From assembly GCF_004353915.1 (NCBI RefSeq), contig NZ_SMRP01000004.1, positions 230,572-294,571 of the forward strand: a DNA stretch of 64,000 nt, given 5' to 3'. The translations under genes were made by a program, and so were the position numbers. How positions within the stretch are numbered: the first letter of the stretch is position 1; each line of letters begins with the position of its first letter. Below the pieces are notes generated by a model, which ran no database searches, had not been told where the DNA came from, and worked only from the letters and a program-made list of their open reading frames with translations. This stretch comes from Paraburkholderia silviterrae (lineage in GTDB: Bacteria > Pseudomonadota > Gammaproteobacteria > Burkholderiales > Burkholderiaceae). This document shows, piece by piece, positions 9,458 through 19,542 of this stretch.

Positions 9458-10981
9458 TCAGGGCGTTGCGCCGCCGCTCGCGGAAGGGGGCGGATGCACG
9501 AGCGCGTCGTCGGTGGGCAGCGCGGCCGTGCTCCAGCCGCCGCCCAGCGCCTTCACGAGCGCGACGCTTGCCGCGAGGCGGCGGCGCGCGATGCTCACGG
9601 CCTGGCGCTCGTTGGTGAGCGCCGTGGTTTGTGCGACCACCACGTCGAGATACGTGATCGCGCCGCTCTTGTAGCGGTTCTCGACGATCGCGAGCGTGCG
9701 TTTCGCGGCGTCCACCGCGCGGTCCTGCGCAATGGCTTCCTGTTCGAGCACGCGCAAGGCCGCGAGGTTGTCTTCGACCTGGCCGAACGCGTCGAGCACG
9801 GTCTCGCGATACATGGCGACGCTCTCGTCGTATTGCGCGCGCGCCTCGTCGCGCACGGCGGCGCGGCCGCCGAAGTCGAGCAGCGTGCCGGCGAGCGCGG
9901 GGCCGAGCGACCAGAAGCGCGCGGGCGCGACGAGCCATTGGCTGTAGCTGGTCGCCTCCAGCCCGCCCGTGACCGCGAGCATGAGGCTCGGGAAGAACGC
10001 GGCCTGCGCCACGCCCACCTGCGCATTCGCGGCGGCCACGCGGCGCTCGGCGGCGGCGATGTCCGGGCGCCGCTCCAGCAGCGTCGAGGGCACGCCGGGC
10101 GGCGCGACGAGCGCCTGTGCGGCAAGCGGGGCGCCGGGCAGCACGGGCAGCGCGAAGGTGGACGGCGATTGCCCCGTGAGAATCGCGATCGCGTGTTCGA
10201 GCTGTGCGCGCTGCACGCCCAGATCGATTGCCTGCGCTTCGGTGGTCTGCAATTGCGTCTGCGCCTGGCCGACGTCGGCGTCGGTGGCGATACCGCCGTC
10301 GTAGCGATGCTGCGTGAGCGCGAGCGATTCGCGGTAGGCGGCGAGCGTGTCGTCGAGGAGCTGGCGCTCGCGGTCGATGCCGCGCAGCTCGAAGTAGTCG
10401 GTCGCGAGCTCGGCCTGCATCGAGAGCAGCACGGCCTGCATGTCGGCGGCGCTTGCCTGGGCGCTGGCCTTCGCGCTTTCGACGCTGCGCGACACACGGC
10501 CCCAGACGTCGGGTTCCCAGCTGGCGTCGATGCCCACGAGGTAGTCGTTGAGCGTGAAGCCCGCGGTCGACTTGAACTCGATGTTCCTCGACGTGCGCGC
10601 GCGCGAGTAGTCCCCGCCCGCCGTGACCGTTGGGAAGAAGCTCGAGCGCTGCTGTGCGACGTTCGCACGCGCGGCGCGAAAGTGCGCCTGCGCGGCCTGC
10701 ACGTTCTGGTTCGCGCGTTCGACCTGCGCTTCGAGCGCGTCCAGTTGCGCGTCGCCGTAGATCGACCACCAGGCGCCGCGCGGTGTGGAGTCGGCGGGTT
10801 GCGCGGGCGTCCAGCCAGTGCCTTCGAGCTCCTTGTACGTGGCGGCGATGCCGGCCTTCGGGCGCACGTAGTCGGGGCCGACCGTGCAGCCCGCGAGCGC
10901 GGCGCTCAGGGCGACGCAGAGCGCCACGCGGCGCAGCATGCTTTGCCGCGCAAGACGGTTCGAGCCGATGGCGCGCTTCAT
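9458..10981 (-). CDS. RND efflux outer membrane lipoprotein (NodT/OprM family)
   Basis: Trimeric outer-membrane channel of the tripartite efflux pump, 507 residues. A signal peptide ends in the lipobox LAGC, followed by TVGPDY, the usual start of the mature OprM-type factor. Two related halves with long heptad-like helices follow. A GTG at 10996 overlaps the stop of the upstream adaptor, but ATG 10981 has GAGGCG at a good distance and leads straight into the signal peptide, so it is preferred. Translation is probably coupled to the adaptor gene. Confidence 0.92.
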   Translation of the reverse strand: MKRAIGSNRLARQSMLRRVALCVALSAALAGCTVGPDYVRPKAGIAATYKELEGTGWTPAQPADSTPRGAWWSIYGDAQLDALEAQVERANQNVQAAQAHFRAARANVAQQRSSFFPTVTAGGDYSRARTSRNIEFKSTAGFTLNDYLVGIDASWEPDVWGRVSRSVESAKASAQASAADMQAVLLSMQAELATDYFELRGIDRERQLLDDTLAAYRESLALTQHRYDGGIATDADVGQAQTQLQTTEAQAIDLGVQRAQLEHAIAILTGQSPSTFALPVLPGAPLAAQALVAPPGVPSTLLERRPDIAAAERRVAAANAQVGVAQAAFFPSLMLAVTGGLEATSYSQWLVAPARFWSLGPALAGTLLDFGGRAAVRDEARAQYDESVAMYRETVLDAFGQVEDNLAALRVLEQEAIAQDRAVDAAKRTLAIVENRYKSGAITYLDVVVAQTTALTNERQAVSIARRRLAASVALVKALGGGWSTAALPTDDALVHPPPSASGGATP

Positions 10982-10992
10982 GGCGATGCGCC

Positions 10993-12345
10993 TCACGACG
11001 CCGCAGCGGCAGACGACGCGCCACGCGCCGCCGCGCCCGAGGGCGCGGCCGCCGAGGCTGGCGGGGCTGCAGGAGCCGCAGGAGCCGCAGAAGCCGCAGA
11101 AGTCGCAGAAGCCGCAGCCCCCGCCGCACCCTGCACGCCCGCTGGTTTTTCGACGATCCGCACCGGCGTCCCATCGACGATCGAATCCTGCGGATTCACG
11201 ATCACGCGTTCGTTGCCGCTGAGACCCGCCACCACCGCCACGCGCGTGCCGAAATCGGTGCCGAGCGTGACCTCGACGAGCTTCACGCGCTCATCCGCGC
11301 CGACGGTCGCGACCTTCACGCCATCGGGACGGAACAGGAACGCGTTGCCCGGCAGCGTGAGCGGCGTGGCGTTGCCGTCGAGCGCGAAATGCACCTGCGC
11401 ATAGGCGCCTGGCAGCAGATCGCCGTTGGGGTTATCGACGTCGACTTCCACGAGCATCGTGCGCTGCTGCGGATCGACCGCGCCCGCGGTGCGCGCGACC
11501 ACGCCCGGGTAGCGCTTGCCTTGCGTCTCGTTGAGCGTGAGATACGCGTGCTGGTTGGGACGGATCTGCTGCGCGTAGGCCTGCGGAACATTCGCGTAGA
11601 CGCGCAGGCGCTCGGCCTGCGCGACATGGAACAGCTCCTTTTGCTGCCCGCCCGAGCTGCCCGCGTCGATCAACGCGCCCACGTCGACGTTGCGCGCGGT
11701 GACGATGCCGTCGAACGGCGCCAACACCTTCTCGTATGACTGCAACTGCGAGAGCCGCGAGACGTTGAAGCGCGCCGCGTCGAGCGTCGCCTTCTTCGCG
11801 AGCATGTCGCCCACTTTCTCGTCGGCGTCCTGCTTCGCGACGGAACGGGTCTGGAGCATCTGCGTCCAGCGGTCGGCGGTTGTTTTCGCGAGCGCGTAGT
11901 TGGCTTCGGCGTTCGCGAGATCGGCGCGCGCGGCGCGCAGCTGGTCGTCGACTTCGGGCGCGTCGATTTCGGCGAGAAGCTGGCCCGCCTTCACATGCGC
12001 GCCGATATCGGCGTACCACTTGCGCAGATAGCCGTTGGTGCGCGCGTAGATGGGCGTGTCGAGAAACGCCTGCACGTTGCCGGGCAGCACGAGGTCGAGC
12101 GCGCGTGTGGAGCGCTGCGGCATGACGACTTGCACGCTCAGGGTGCTCGCGCGCGCAGCTTCCCGCTCGAGCGCCGCGTGCGCGTTGTGACGCGACCAGA
12201 TGCCCTGCGCGGCGAGCGCGATCACCACGAGCGCCGCGAGCACGAGCGGCCAGCGGCGCTTCTTGCGCCCATTGTGGCCACCTTGCGGATCGCCCGGCGG
12301 CTGCGGCTGTGGAGGCGGCGGCGCGTCAGCGTGGCCAGGCTGCAT
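10993..12345 (-). CDS. RND efflux periplasmic adaptor (HlyD/MFP family)
   Basis: Membrane fusion protein of 450 residues that links the pump to the outer-membrane channel. After a Pro/Gln-rich cytoplasmic start comes one transmembrane anchor (about 32-48), then the lipoyl/barrel-sandwich parts (ARTNGYLRKW, VLAPFDGIVTARNV) around a helical hairpin, and the beta-barrel domain. The last 45 residues are an Ala/Pro/Ser tail encoded partly by six 9-bp repeats (11067-11120), unusual for the family. It lies 36 bp after the pump gene and abuts the outer-membrane gene. Confidence 0.92.
   Translation of the reverse strand: MQPGHADAPPPPQPQPPGDPQGGHNGRKKRRWPLVLAALVVIALAAQGIWSRHNAHAALEREAARASTLSVQVVMPQRSTRALDLVLPGNVQAFLDTPIYARTNGYLRKWYADIGAHVKAGQLLAEIDAPEVDDQLRAARADLANAEANYALAKTTADRWTQMLQTRSVAKQDADEKVGDMLAKKATLDAARFNVSRLSQLQSYEKVLAPFDGIVTARNVDVGALIDAGSSGGQQKELFHVAQAERLRVYANVPQAYAQQIRPNQHAYLTLNETQGKRYPGVVARTAGAVDPQQRTMLVEVDVDNPNGDLLPGAYAQVHFALDGNATPLTLPGNAFLFRPDGVKVATVGADERVKLVEVTLGTDFGTRVAVVAGLSGNERVIVNPQDSIVDGTPVRIVEKPAGVQGAAGAAASATSAASAAPAAPAAPPASAAAPSGAAARGASSAAAAS
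11067..11120 (-). repeat. Six tandem 9-bp units coding the Ala/Ser-rich tail of the adaptor
   Basis: The units read CTGCAGGAG, CCGCAGGAG, CCGCAGAAG, CCGCAGAAG, TCGCAGAAG, CCGCAGCCC on the plus strand. Because the period is three codons, copy-number change lengthens or shortens the tail without a frameshift. Confidence 0.75.
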
Positions 12346-12381
12346 GGCGGCTCCGCGTCGAAGGAGAAAAGAGAATCGTCG

Positions 12382-15300
12382 TCATGATTTGGGTACTACG
12401 TTTTCGATGGCGCGCTGGCGGTGCTCGCCGAGCTTGCGATACACGAGCGAGAACACCACGGGCACGAAGATGAGCGTCGCGAGCGTGCCCACCGCGAGCC
12501 CGCCGATCACGGCGCGCCCGAGCGGCGCGTTCTGCTCGCCGCCTTCGCCGAGACCGATGGCCATCGGCACCATGCCGATCACCATCGCGAGCGCCGTCAT
12601 CAGCACCGGGCGAAAGCGCGTGAAGCCCGCCTCGATGGCGGCGCGCGCCGCGTCGCCGTGCTCGCGCAACTGCTCGCGCGCGAAGCTGATCACGAGAATC
12701 GAGTTCGCCGTGGCAATGCCGATGCACATGATGGCGCCCGTGAGCGCGGGAATCGAGAGCGTGGTGTGCGTGAGGAACAGCATCCAGACGATGCCCGCGA
12801 GGGCGCCTGGCAGCGCTGTGATGATGATGAACGGGTCGAGCCACGACTGGAAGTTCACGACGATCAAGAGGTACACGAGCGCAATGGCGAACACGAGGCC
12901 GCCCAACAATCCGGAGAACGAATTGTTCATCGTCTCGACTTGGCCGCGCAGGCGGATCGTCGAGCTTTTGGGCAAATCGGGCGTCGCGTCGCGAATGATC
13001 TTCTCGACATCGTCGGAGACCGCGCCGAGATCGCGGCCGTCCGCGCTGGCGTAGATGTCGATGGTGGTCTGCGCGTTGTAGTGTGTGAGCACCGCGTCGC
13101 CGGCCACGCGCCGCATGCTCGCGAGCGAGCCGAGGATATTGCTGCGCCCGTTCGCGGTGAGCGCAATGTTGGCGAGCGACTGCAGCGAATCGATCGTGTA
13201 TTGCGGCGCTTCGGTGATGACGTTGTAGCTCACGCCGTTCATCGGGTTGAGCCAGAACGCGGGCGTGGTCTGCTGGCTGCCCGAGAGCGTGATGAGCAGA
13301 TCGCTCGCCACGTCCTTCTGCGTGAAGCCCGCCTGCTGCGCGCGCGTGCGGTCCACGTCGATGAAGATGCGCGGCAGGTCGGCGGGCTGCTGGATGCGCG
13401 CGTCGGCAAGGCCCGGCACGCCGCGCAGCTTCATGAGCAGGCGCGCCGCGAAGGCGCGGTTGGCGTCCACGTCGCGGCCCACGATCTGCACGTCGATGGG
13501 CGCGGGCATGCCGAAGTTCAGCGTCTGGCTCACGATGTCGGCGGGCAGGAAGGCGAACTGGACGCCCGGGAATTCGTCGTTGAGCGTGCGGCGCAAGACG
13601 CGCACATAGCCGGCCGTGGGATGGTGGTCCTCGTTCAGCGAGATCAGCACGTCGGAGTCCGAGGTGCCGATCGTGCCGGTGTTGCTGTACGAGAGGTTGA
13701 TGCCCGAAACCGGCAAGCCGATGTTGTCGATGATCGAATGCAGCTCGCGCGCAGGAATCAGCTGGCGGATGCGCTTGTCGATGCGGTCGGTGATGACGGC
13801 GGTCTCCTCCACGCGCGTGCCGGTTTTGGCGCGCAGGTGCAGCGCGATCGTGCCCGCATCCACTTGCGGAAAGAAGTCGCGGCCGAGAAACGGCAGCAAC
13901 AGCAGCGAGGCGGCGCAGCACGCGAGAAACGCCGTCACGAACCACACCGGATGCGCCACCCGCGCCGCGAGAAACGCGCGATAGCGCACGCGCGTGCGCT
14001 CGAAGCCGCGCTCGAACGCGAGGTGAATGCGCATGAACGGATTGCGCGTGAGCGCGTGCATGTGATGCAGATCCGCAGGCTTGTGGTGATAGCGCAGCAG
14101 ATACTTTGCGAGCGTGGGCACGAGCGTGCGCGAGAAGAAGTACGACGCGAGCATCGCGAACACCACGGCTTCGGCGAGCGGAATGAAGAGGTAGTGCGCC
14201 ACGCCCGTGAGCATGAACATCGGCACGAACACGATGCAGATGGAGAGCGTGGAGACGAGCGTGGGAATGGCGATCTGCTGCGCGCCATCGAGAATCGCCT
14301 GCTCGAGCGTCTTGCCCTGTTCGAGCTGCTGGCTGATGTTCTCGATGGCAACCGTTGCGTCATCAACGAGTATGCCGACGGCGAGCGCAAGACCGCCGAG
14401 CGTCATGATGTTGATGGTCTCGCCGAGCGCCGCGAGCGCGATGATCGAAGTGATCATCGAAAGCGGAATGGAGATGGCGATGATGAGCGTCGCGCGCCAG
14501 TTGCCGAGAAAGAGCAGGATCATGAGGGCAGTGAGCGCGGCGGCGATGAGCGCCTCGCGCAGCACGCCTTGCACGGCCGCGCGCACGAACAGCGACTGGT
14601 CCGCGACCGGGTCGATGTTCATCGACGCGGGCACGAGATTGCGCAGCGTCGGCATCATCTCCTTGATGCGGTCGACGATCTCGAGCGTGGAGGTGTTGCC
14701 GCTCTTGTTGATCGTGAGGAGCGAGGCGCGCTGGCCGTTCACGCGCACGATATTCGTCTGCGGAATGAAGCCGTCGCGCACGTGCGCCACGTCGCGGATA
14801 TAGATCGTGCCCGCCGCCGTGGTTTTCACAGGAATGTCGTTCAAGCCGGCTATGGTGTCCGGACTTGCATTCATCAGCACCGAATACTCGGCCGCGCCGA
14901 TCTTGGCCGTCCCCGAGGGCAGGATGAGGTTCTGCGCGCTGATGGCGTCCACCACGTCCATCGGGGAGAGGTTGTGCTGCTGCAGCGCGCGCTGGTCGAT
15001 GTCGACCATGATCTGCCGCTGCTTGCCCCCATAGGGCAGCGGCGCGGAGGCGCCCGGCACCGTGGCGAGCTGCGTCTTGAGGAAGTTGTTGCCGTAGTCG
15101 TACAGCTCCTGCTCGGTGAGCTGCGGCGAGGAGAGCGACAGGCGCAGGATCGGCACCGTCGACGCGTTGTAGCGCAGGATGAACGGCGGGTTGATGGCGG
15201 GCGGCAGCGAGCGCAATTGCGCCTGCGAGAGCGCCGTGACTTCGGCCAGCGCCTCCTGCACGTTGGCATGCGGCTGGAAGAAGATCTTCACGACCGTCAC

Positions 15301-15564
15301 GCCGTTGAGCGAAGTGGACTCGGTGTGCTCGATGTCGTTGACGGCCACCGAAAGGCCGCGCTCGTAGTTGATGGCGATGCGTTGCGACATCTCGTCGGCG
15401 GGCAGGCCCGTGTAGGTCCAGATGACCGAGAGCACGGGAATGTCGATGTTCGGGAAGATGTCCGTGGGCGTGCGCTGAATCGTCAGCGGGCCGACGATCA
15501 GGAGCAGGAGCGCCAGCACGACGAACGTGTAGGGGCGCTTGAGTGCGAGCCGGACGATCCACAT
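12382..15564 (-). CDS. RND efflux pump permease (AcrB/MdtB-like)
   Basis: Proton-driven inner-membrane pump of 1060 residues, the normal length of HAE1-type RND transporters. The start MWIVRLALKRPY at 15564 leads into TM1; the frame upstream to 15801 has no family homology by eye. The proton-relay aspartate pair is present in GILVDDATVAIEN, and a second-half signature SGSQQTTPAFWLNP and GIATANSILVISFA are visible. It is the first gene of a pump-adaptor-outer membrane operon on the minus strand. Substrates are unknown; no local regulator gene is seen. Confidence 0.94.
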   Translation of the reverse strand: MWIVRLALKRPYTFVVLALLLLIVGPLTIQRTPTDIFPNIDIPVLSVIWTYTGLPADEMSQRIAINYERGLSVAVNDIEHTESTSLNGVTVVKIFFQPHANVQEALAEVTALSQAQLRSLPPAINPPFILRYNASTVPILRLSLSSPQLTEQELYDYGNNFLKTQLATVPGASAPLPYGGKQRQIMVDIDQRALQQHNLSPMDVVDAISAQNLILPSGTAKIGAAEYSVLMNASPDTIAGLNDIPVKTTAAGTIYIRDVAHVRDGFIPQTNIVRVNGQRASLLTINKSGNTSTLEIVDRIKEMMPTLRNLVPASMNIDPVADQSLFVRAAVQGVLREALIAAALTALMILLFLGNWRATLIIAISIPLSMITSIIALAALGETINIMTLGGLALAVGILVDDATVAIENISQQLEQGKTLEQAILDGAQQIAIPTLVSTLSICIVFVPMFMLTGVAHYLFIPLAEAVVFAMLASYFFSRTLVPTLAKYLLRYHHKPADLHHMHALTRNPFMRIHLAFERGFERTRVRYRAFLAARVAHPVWFVTAFLACCAASLLLLPFLGRDFFPQVDAGTIALHLRAKTGTRVEETAVITDRIDKRIRQLIPARELHSIIDNIGLPVSGINLSYSNTGTIGTSDSDVLISLNEDHHPTAGYVRVLRRTLNDEFPGVQFAFLPADIVSQTLNFGMPAPIDVQIVGRDVDANRAFAARLLMKLRGVPGLADARIQQPADLPRIFIDVDRTRAQQAGFTQKDVASDLLITLSGSQQTTPAFWLNPMNGVSYNVITEAPQYTIDSLQSLANIALTANGRSNILGSLASMRRVAGDAVLTHYNAQTTIDIYASADGRDLGAVSDDVEKIIRDATPDLPKSSTIRLRGQVETMNNSFSGLLGGLVFAIALVYLLIVVNFQSWLDPFIIITALPGALAGIVWMLFLTHTTLSIPALTGAIMCIGIATANSILVISFAREQLREHGDAARAAIEAGFTRFRPVLMTALAMVIGMVPMAIGLGEGGEQNAPLGRAVIGGLAVGTLATLIFVPVVFSLVYRKLGEHRQRAIENVVPKS

Positions 15565-16148
15565 GAACGGGAAGATTCCTTCGCTTGTGCTGCCTGGGGT
15601 GGCGTGCGCCGCGCGAGGACGCCGGCGCATGCCGCCGTGGCCCCGGGCGGCGATGTTATTGCCGGTATCAGTGCGCAGTGATCGCGCTGTTAATGGATCA
15701 GGCGATGATGCGTGCTTCCAGGCACGCGTTGTTTGTCCCCTTGCTTTTTTCCGCTCCTGCCGCTTGCCTTGCTTCGGCAGGACTATAGCCCCTGCACGCA
15801 ATAGTCAGAGTACTTTTGCCGATGGCGCTCCACAAGCGCGGGGCGGGGGGTGTTTACCATCTGCTACAGTCAGGATTTCGCTGGTTGACTGGGGCGTATG
15901 AGATGCCCCCCTATTTTTTGCTTTGCGCATGCCGCCGAAATGTGGCAACAATGCGTAAACCGGTCGGGTCCGAAGCGCGCCAGCGGGCAGCGGAGAAGAA
16001 GCAGTGAAGAGGTAGTGAAGCGAGGCAGCGACTCGCCGGAGCAGGTTGGATGTGTGCGCAACATCGAATGCGCACCGGTTTTTATCAGCACATTGACTGG
16101 CTTTTTCCTGCGGGGAAGCCGGCACTGGAATGGGAACGGGGAAACATC
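15565..16148. other. Intergenic region between divergent genes
   Basis: About 580 bp between the divergently read RND operon and the small gene at 16149. It must carry both promoters. Short AT-richer stretches occur around 15740-15760 and 15900-15920 (CCCTATTTTTTGC). No gene is supported; open frames on both strands are short or composition-driven. Confidence 0.45.
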
Positions 16149-16361
16149 ATGCAAGTCGGTTCTATCGTCCGCACCGTACATATCGCTGTGCCTCATGGCG
16201 CGCGCGGTATTGTGATGCGCATTCTCGGCGACATGGCCATGGTCACCTGGTACGTCGGGGAGCCTGGCGCGTCGAGGCAACTCAATACCGAACCCTTTTT
16301 TCTGGTAGACCTGATAGACACGGGCGAGCACGTCATGCCCGCCGGCGCGAACCTGCATTGA
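16149..16361 (+). CDS. Small conserved-looking hypothetical protein
   Basis: 70 residues, MQVGSIVRTVHIAVPHGARG at the N-terminus, then IVMRILGDMAMVTWYVG and a C-terminal acidic-hydrophobic part. Composition is balanced and unlike the Arg-rich shadow frames, which supports a real gene. No domain recognised; the length and beta-rich look suggest a small single-domain cytoplasmic protein. It lies 66 bp upstream of srkA on the same strand. Confidence 0.55.
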   Translation: MQVGSIVRTVHIAVPHGARGIVMRILGDMAMVTWYVGEPGASRQLNTEPFFLVDLIDTGEHVMPAGANLH

Positions 16362-16427
16362 ACGCGCCCCGAATCTGGCCTGAATTCGCAACGAGTTTGA
16401 CCTGAACTCCCCGCCGCGGCCCGCACG

Positions 16428-17510
16428 ATGCACAATGCGGAGATGAACGATCCAACCACACTTGCATCGGGCGAGCCGTCCGCGCCCACGCCGGGCAGCG
16501 GCGATCCGCCGGACACCGGCGCGGCCGCACCTTACGCCCGCCTCACGCCCGAATGCGTGCTCGACGCCGTCGACGGCGTTCTGATGCCCACAGGCCGCCG
16601 CACCGACGGCCGCATGCTCGCGCTCAACAGCTACGAAAACCGCGTCTACCAGATTGGCGTAGAAGACGAAACGCCACTCGTCGCGAAGTTCTATCGTCCC
16701 GGGCGCTGGAGCAACGAGGCGATTCTCGAGGAGCATGCATTCGTGGCCGAGCTCGCCGCGCGCGAGATTCCCGCCGTGCCCGCGCTCGTGTTGGAAGGCC
16801 GCACGCTGCACGAGCACGAAGGCTATCGCTTCGCGCTCTTCGAGCGGCGCGGCGGCCGCGCGCCCGAGCTCGACCGCAGCGACACGCTCGAATGGCTCGG
16901 GCGCTTCATCGGCCGCATTCATGCGGTGGGCGCAACCGAGCCGTACCCCACACGCCCGTCGATCGACATCGAGAGCTATGGCTACGAGCCGCGCGCGTAC
17001 CTGCTCGAACACGGTTTCGTGCCCGCCGACGTGCGCGACGCCTGGCAGGCCGTCGTCGCGCTCGCGCTGCAGGGCGTGGAAGTGGCGTTCGAGCGCGCGG
17101 GCGACGTGCGCAAGCTGCGCCTGCACGGCGATTGCCACCCGAGCAACGTGCTCTGGACCGATGCGGGCCCGCACTTCGTCGACTTCGACGACAGCCGCAT
17201 GGGTCCCGCTATCCAGGATTTGTGGCTGCTGCTGCCGGGCGAGCGCGCGGACGCCTCGCGCGCGCTCGCCGATCTGCTCGCGGGCTACGAGGACTTCTGC
17301 GAATTCGATCCGCGCGAACTGCATTTGATCGAGGCGCTGCGCACGCTGCGGCTCATTCACTATTCGGCGTGGCTCGCGCGGCGCTGGAGCGATCCTGCGT
17401 TCCCGGCGGCGTTCCCATGGTTCAACACGCAGCGCTATTGGGAAGAGCGCATTCTCGAATTGCGCGAGCAGATTGGCGCGATGCAGGAAGGGCCGCTCTG
17501 GCCGGTTTGA
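16428..17510 (+). CDS. srkA: Stress response Ser/Thr kinase SrkA (YihE/RdoA)
   Basis: Cytoplasmic kinase of the aminoglycoside-phosphotransferase-like fold that in E. coli protects against stress-induced death. The 360-residue protein has the catalytic loop HGDCHPSNV and the metal-binding DFDDSRMGP, and the N-lobe LVAKFYRPGRW with the ATP-binding lysine. An N-terminal Pro/Thr-rich segment of about 30 residues precedes the usual start. Two starts are possible, 16428 and 16443 (MNDPTT); neither has a strong ribosome site. Confidence 0.9.
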   Translation: MHNAEMNDPTTLASGEPSAPTPGSGDPPDTGAAAPYARLTPECVLDAVDGVLMPTGRRTDGRMLALNSYENRVYQIGVEDETPLVAKFYRPGRWSNEAILEEHAFVAELAAREIPAVPALVLEGRTLHEHEGYRFALFERRGGRAPELDRSDTLEWLGRFIGRIHAVGATEPYPTRPSIDIESYGYEPRAYLLEHGFVPADVRDAWQAVVALALQGVEVAFERAGDVRKLRLHGDCHPSNVLWTDAGPHFVDFDDSRMGPAIQDLWLLLPGERADASRALADLLAGYEDFCEFDPRELHLIEALRTLRLIHYSAWLARRWSDPAFPAAFPWFNTQRYWEERILELREQIGAMQEGPLWPV

Positions 17511-17559
17511 GCGGAGCGCTTTTCGCACGCCGCGTCGCAGGTGTACGGCGCGGGAAACA

Positions 17560-19542
17560 TCAAGGCGGCGTGCGCGGCGCCGATGCCAGTGGTTCTTCGA
17601 CGTCGTGGGCGCTGCCCGGTTGCTCCGTCACGCCAGGCCCCGGTTTCGCAATGGGCTTGACGATCAGCGGGGCGCGCAGGTCGCGCGCCATGGTCTCGAA
17701 GGTGGGGCGCATCTGCATGAAGTCGGCGGGCGTGCAGACGTCGCTCGCAAAATGCGTGCGGCCCGTGCGCGTCACGCGCAGCACGTTCGCATTCGTATCG
17801 AGCGTGTACTGTGAGCTGTAGTCGAGCAGCGCATTCCCGGCGCGCTGCGGCGAAGGCATGTCGAGCACGCGCAGCCCCGGCGGTAGCTGGATGCGCGTGC
17901 GCTCGGTCACGGCCACGTTGCGGCAGACGAACGGCTGGGTGCGGCGCGGCTCGCCCAGCCAGTAGCGCAGATTCGCGTCGAGCCCGCCCACGAGGCTCGT
18001 GAGCGTGGGCACGGGCGTTGTCATCCGCGGGTCGACGAAACCGTCCAGCGTGCCCGTGAGTGTCACCACGAGCGGCCCCGAGGTCGCGTCGAGCGGGCTC
18101 GACGCGAGCAGGGCATTGCCGCGCAGGTTCGCATTGCGCAGCTCCCATTGCAGTGATTCCTCGCGCTGCGCGGGCGTTTGCAGGCGCAGCACGCTGCGCG
18201 TCTGCTCCGCGGCCCAGCCTTCGGACTGCAGACGATAGATGAAGCGCGCCGAGCCGTCGGGGGCGACAGTGATGTCGAGATCGCTGTCGCGCGCGGTCAT
18301 CTCGGTGGCGGGCGTGCGCATGAGCGTGCCGTCGCCGGCGAGCACCGTCTCGCGGTCCATGTCGGTCGAGGGTAGATAGCCGAACTCGACGTTGTTCGCT
18401 GTGGAGTCCGCGAAGAGCTGGAGCTCGGGCAGCCAGGTGATGACGTGATTGATCACGCCGAATCCCGGCACCGAAGGCAGCGTGTAGATCGTGCCGCTGT
18501 TCACGAGCGCGGGCACGTTGCGCACGCCCACGGCGTCTAGCAACGCGCCATAGAGCGCGACATGATCCTTGCAGTCTCCATAGCGGTTTGCGAGCACCTC
18601 GGTTACGCGGTGCGGCACGATCTCGCCGCGTCCGACATTGACGGCCACATAGCGGATGCCGCGGCGCACCCAGTCGTAAAGCGTTTGCGCCTTCGCGCGC
18701 GTGGTTGCATCGTGTGCGGTGAGCGTCTGCGCGAGCTGCACGATGGCCGCGTCGCGCGCGCTCGGGTCGGCGGCCGCCTCGCGGTAGACCTTCGCGAATG
18801 CCGCGTAGTCCGGAAAGGTCGAGACCATCAGCCGGTCTCCGTAGCTTACATAGGAAACCGAACCATATTCGAGGCGTGCGAAATTCGCCTTGTCGTAGCG
18901 GTATTCGTAGCGCGTTCGGCCGTTCGCCGTAACGGGCTTGAGCGCGGTGAAGCCGCGTGCGTCGGCGAAGAGCGGGACCTCCGCGGGCAGGTCGTAGATC
19001 ACGCGGAAATTGTGCGTCGGCGCCATGTCGGGTGGCGTGAAGTCGCTGAACCAGCCGGGCACGAGCGGCACGTGCTGGGTCTTGCGCCACGTGAGATGCA
19101 CGCGCGCGCCGGGCTCCACGGCCGGGAACACGATGACCTTGTCCTGCACGTCCTGGAACATCGGGGCATCGAAGGAGCGGACTTCCTGCACGTCGCGAAT
19201 CTGCTCGGGCTGCACGTCGTGGCGCTGGCCCTGGGCGTCCTCGGTCCACGCCTGCAGGACGTCCACGTGTGCCATGCCGCGGTTGAACCAGACATAGTAC
19301 TGGCCCGCGCGCGCGATGCCCGCTTCGGTATTGATGCGCAGGGTGAGCGCATCGACCTTGGTATAGGAGCCGTCCGCGTTGACGGTGAACGTCTGCGTCT
19401 CCGACTCATTGGTGTACGGCGCCTGGTCGGCGGCGACGCCGGCTGTGGCCTCGGCGGTCTCAATGGAGGCGGGCATCCCCGCCGCATGCGAGCCGAAGGC
19501 CGGGCCGAGAATTGCGATGCAAAGGACGAGGACGTGACGCAT
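17560..19542 (-). CDS. DUF3857 and transglutaminase-like domain protein, secreted
   Basis: 660 residues with a signal peptide ending near Ala21. Residues about 45-235 fit DUF3857; a transglutaminase-like core follows with a complete triad: Cys324 (RYGDCKDH), His366 (INHVITW) and Asp379 (LFADSTANN). The C-terminal third is beta-rich. Such proteins are periplasmic and their substrates are mostly unknown; they may act as cysteine peptidases or cross-linkers. It is convergent with srkA and divergent from the PepSY gene. Confidence 0.87.
   Translation of the reverse strand: MRHVLVLCIAILGPAFGSHAAGMPASIETAEATAGVAADQAPYTNESETQTFTVNADGSYTKVDALTLRINTEAGIARAGQYYVWFNRGMAHVDVLQAWTEDAQGQRHDVQPEQIRDVQEVRSFDAPMFQDVQDKVIVFPAVEPGARVHLTWRKTQHVPLVPGWFSDFTPPDMAPTHNFRVIYDLPAEVPLFADARGFTALKPVTANGRTRYEYRYDKANFARLEYGSVSYVSYGDRLMVSTFPDYAAFAKVYREAAADPSARDAAIVQLAQTLTAHDATTRAKAQTLYDWVRRGIRYVAVNVGRGEIVPHRVTEVLANRYGDCKDHVALYGALLDAVGVRNVPALVNSGTIYTLPSVPGFGVINHVITWLPELQLFADSTANNVEFGYLPSTDMDRETVLAGDGTLMRTPATEMTARDSDLDITVAPDGSARFIYRLQSEGWAAEQTRSVLRLQTPAQREESLQWELRNANLRGNALLASSPLDATSGPLVVTLTGTLDGFVDPRMTTPVPTLTSLVGGLDANLRYWLGEPRRTQPFVCRNVAVTERTRIQLPPGLRVLDMPSPQRAGNALLDYSSQYTLDTNANVLRVTRTGRTHFASDVCTPADFMQMRPTFETMARDLRAPLIVKPIAKPGPGVTEQPGSAHDVEEPLASAPRTPP

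Noticed and set aside
9326..11404. A 692-codon plus-strand frame across the outer membrane factor gene
   Set aside because: Antisense to well-supported genes; Arg/Ala/Gly-rich composition with no domain.
12421..15681. A 1086-codon open frame on the plus strand opposite the RND pump
   Set aside because: Its composition is Arg/His/Glu/Asp-rich with no domains; it mirrors a real, highly conserved gene in GC-rich DNA. The same holds for the long frame opposite coxL (25858-28263).
16050..16148. Longer start for the small protein at 16149
   Set aside because: The added residues (MCAQHRMRTGFYQHIDWLF) have no ribosome site and the ATG at 16149 opens a clean, balanced sequence.
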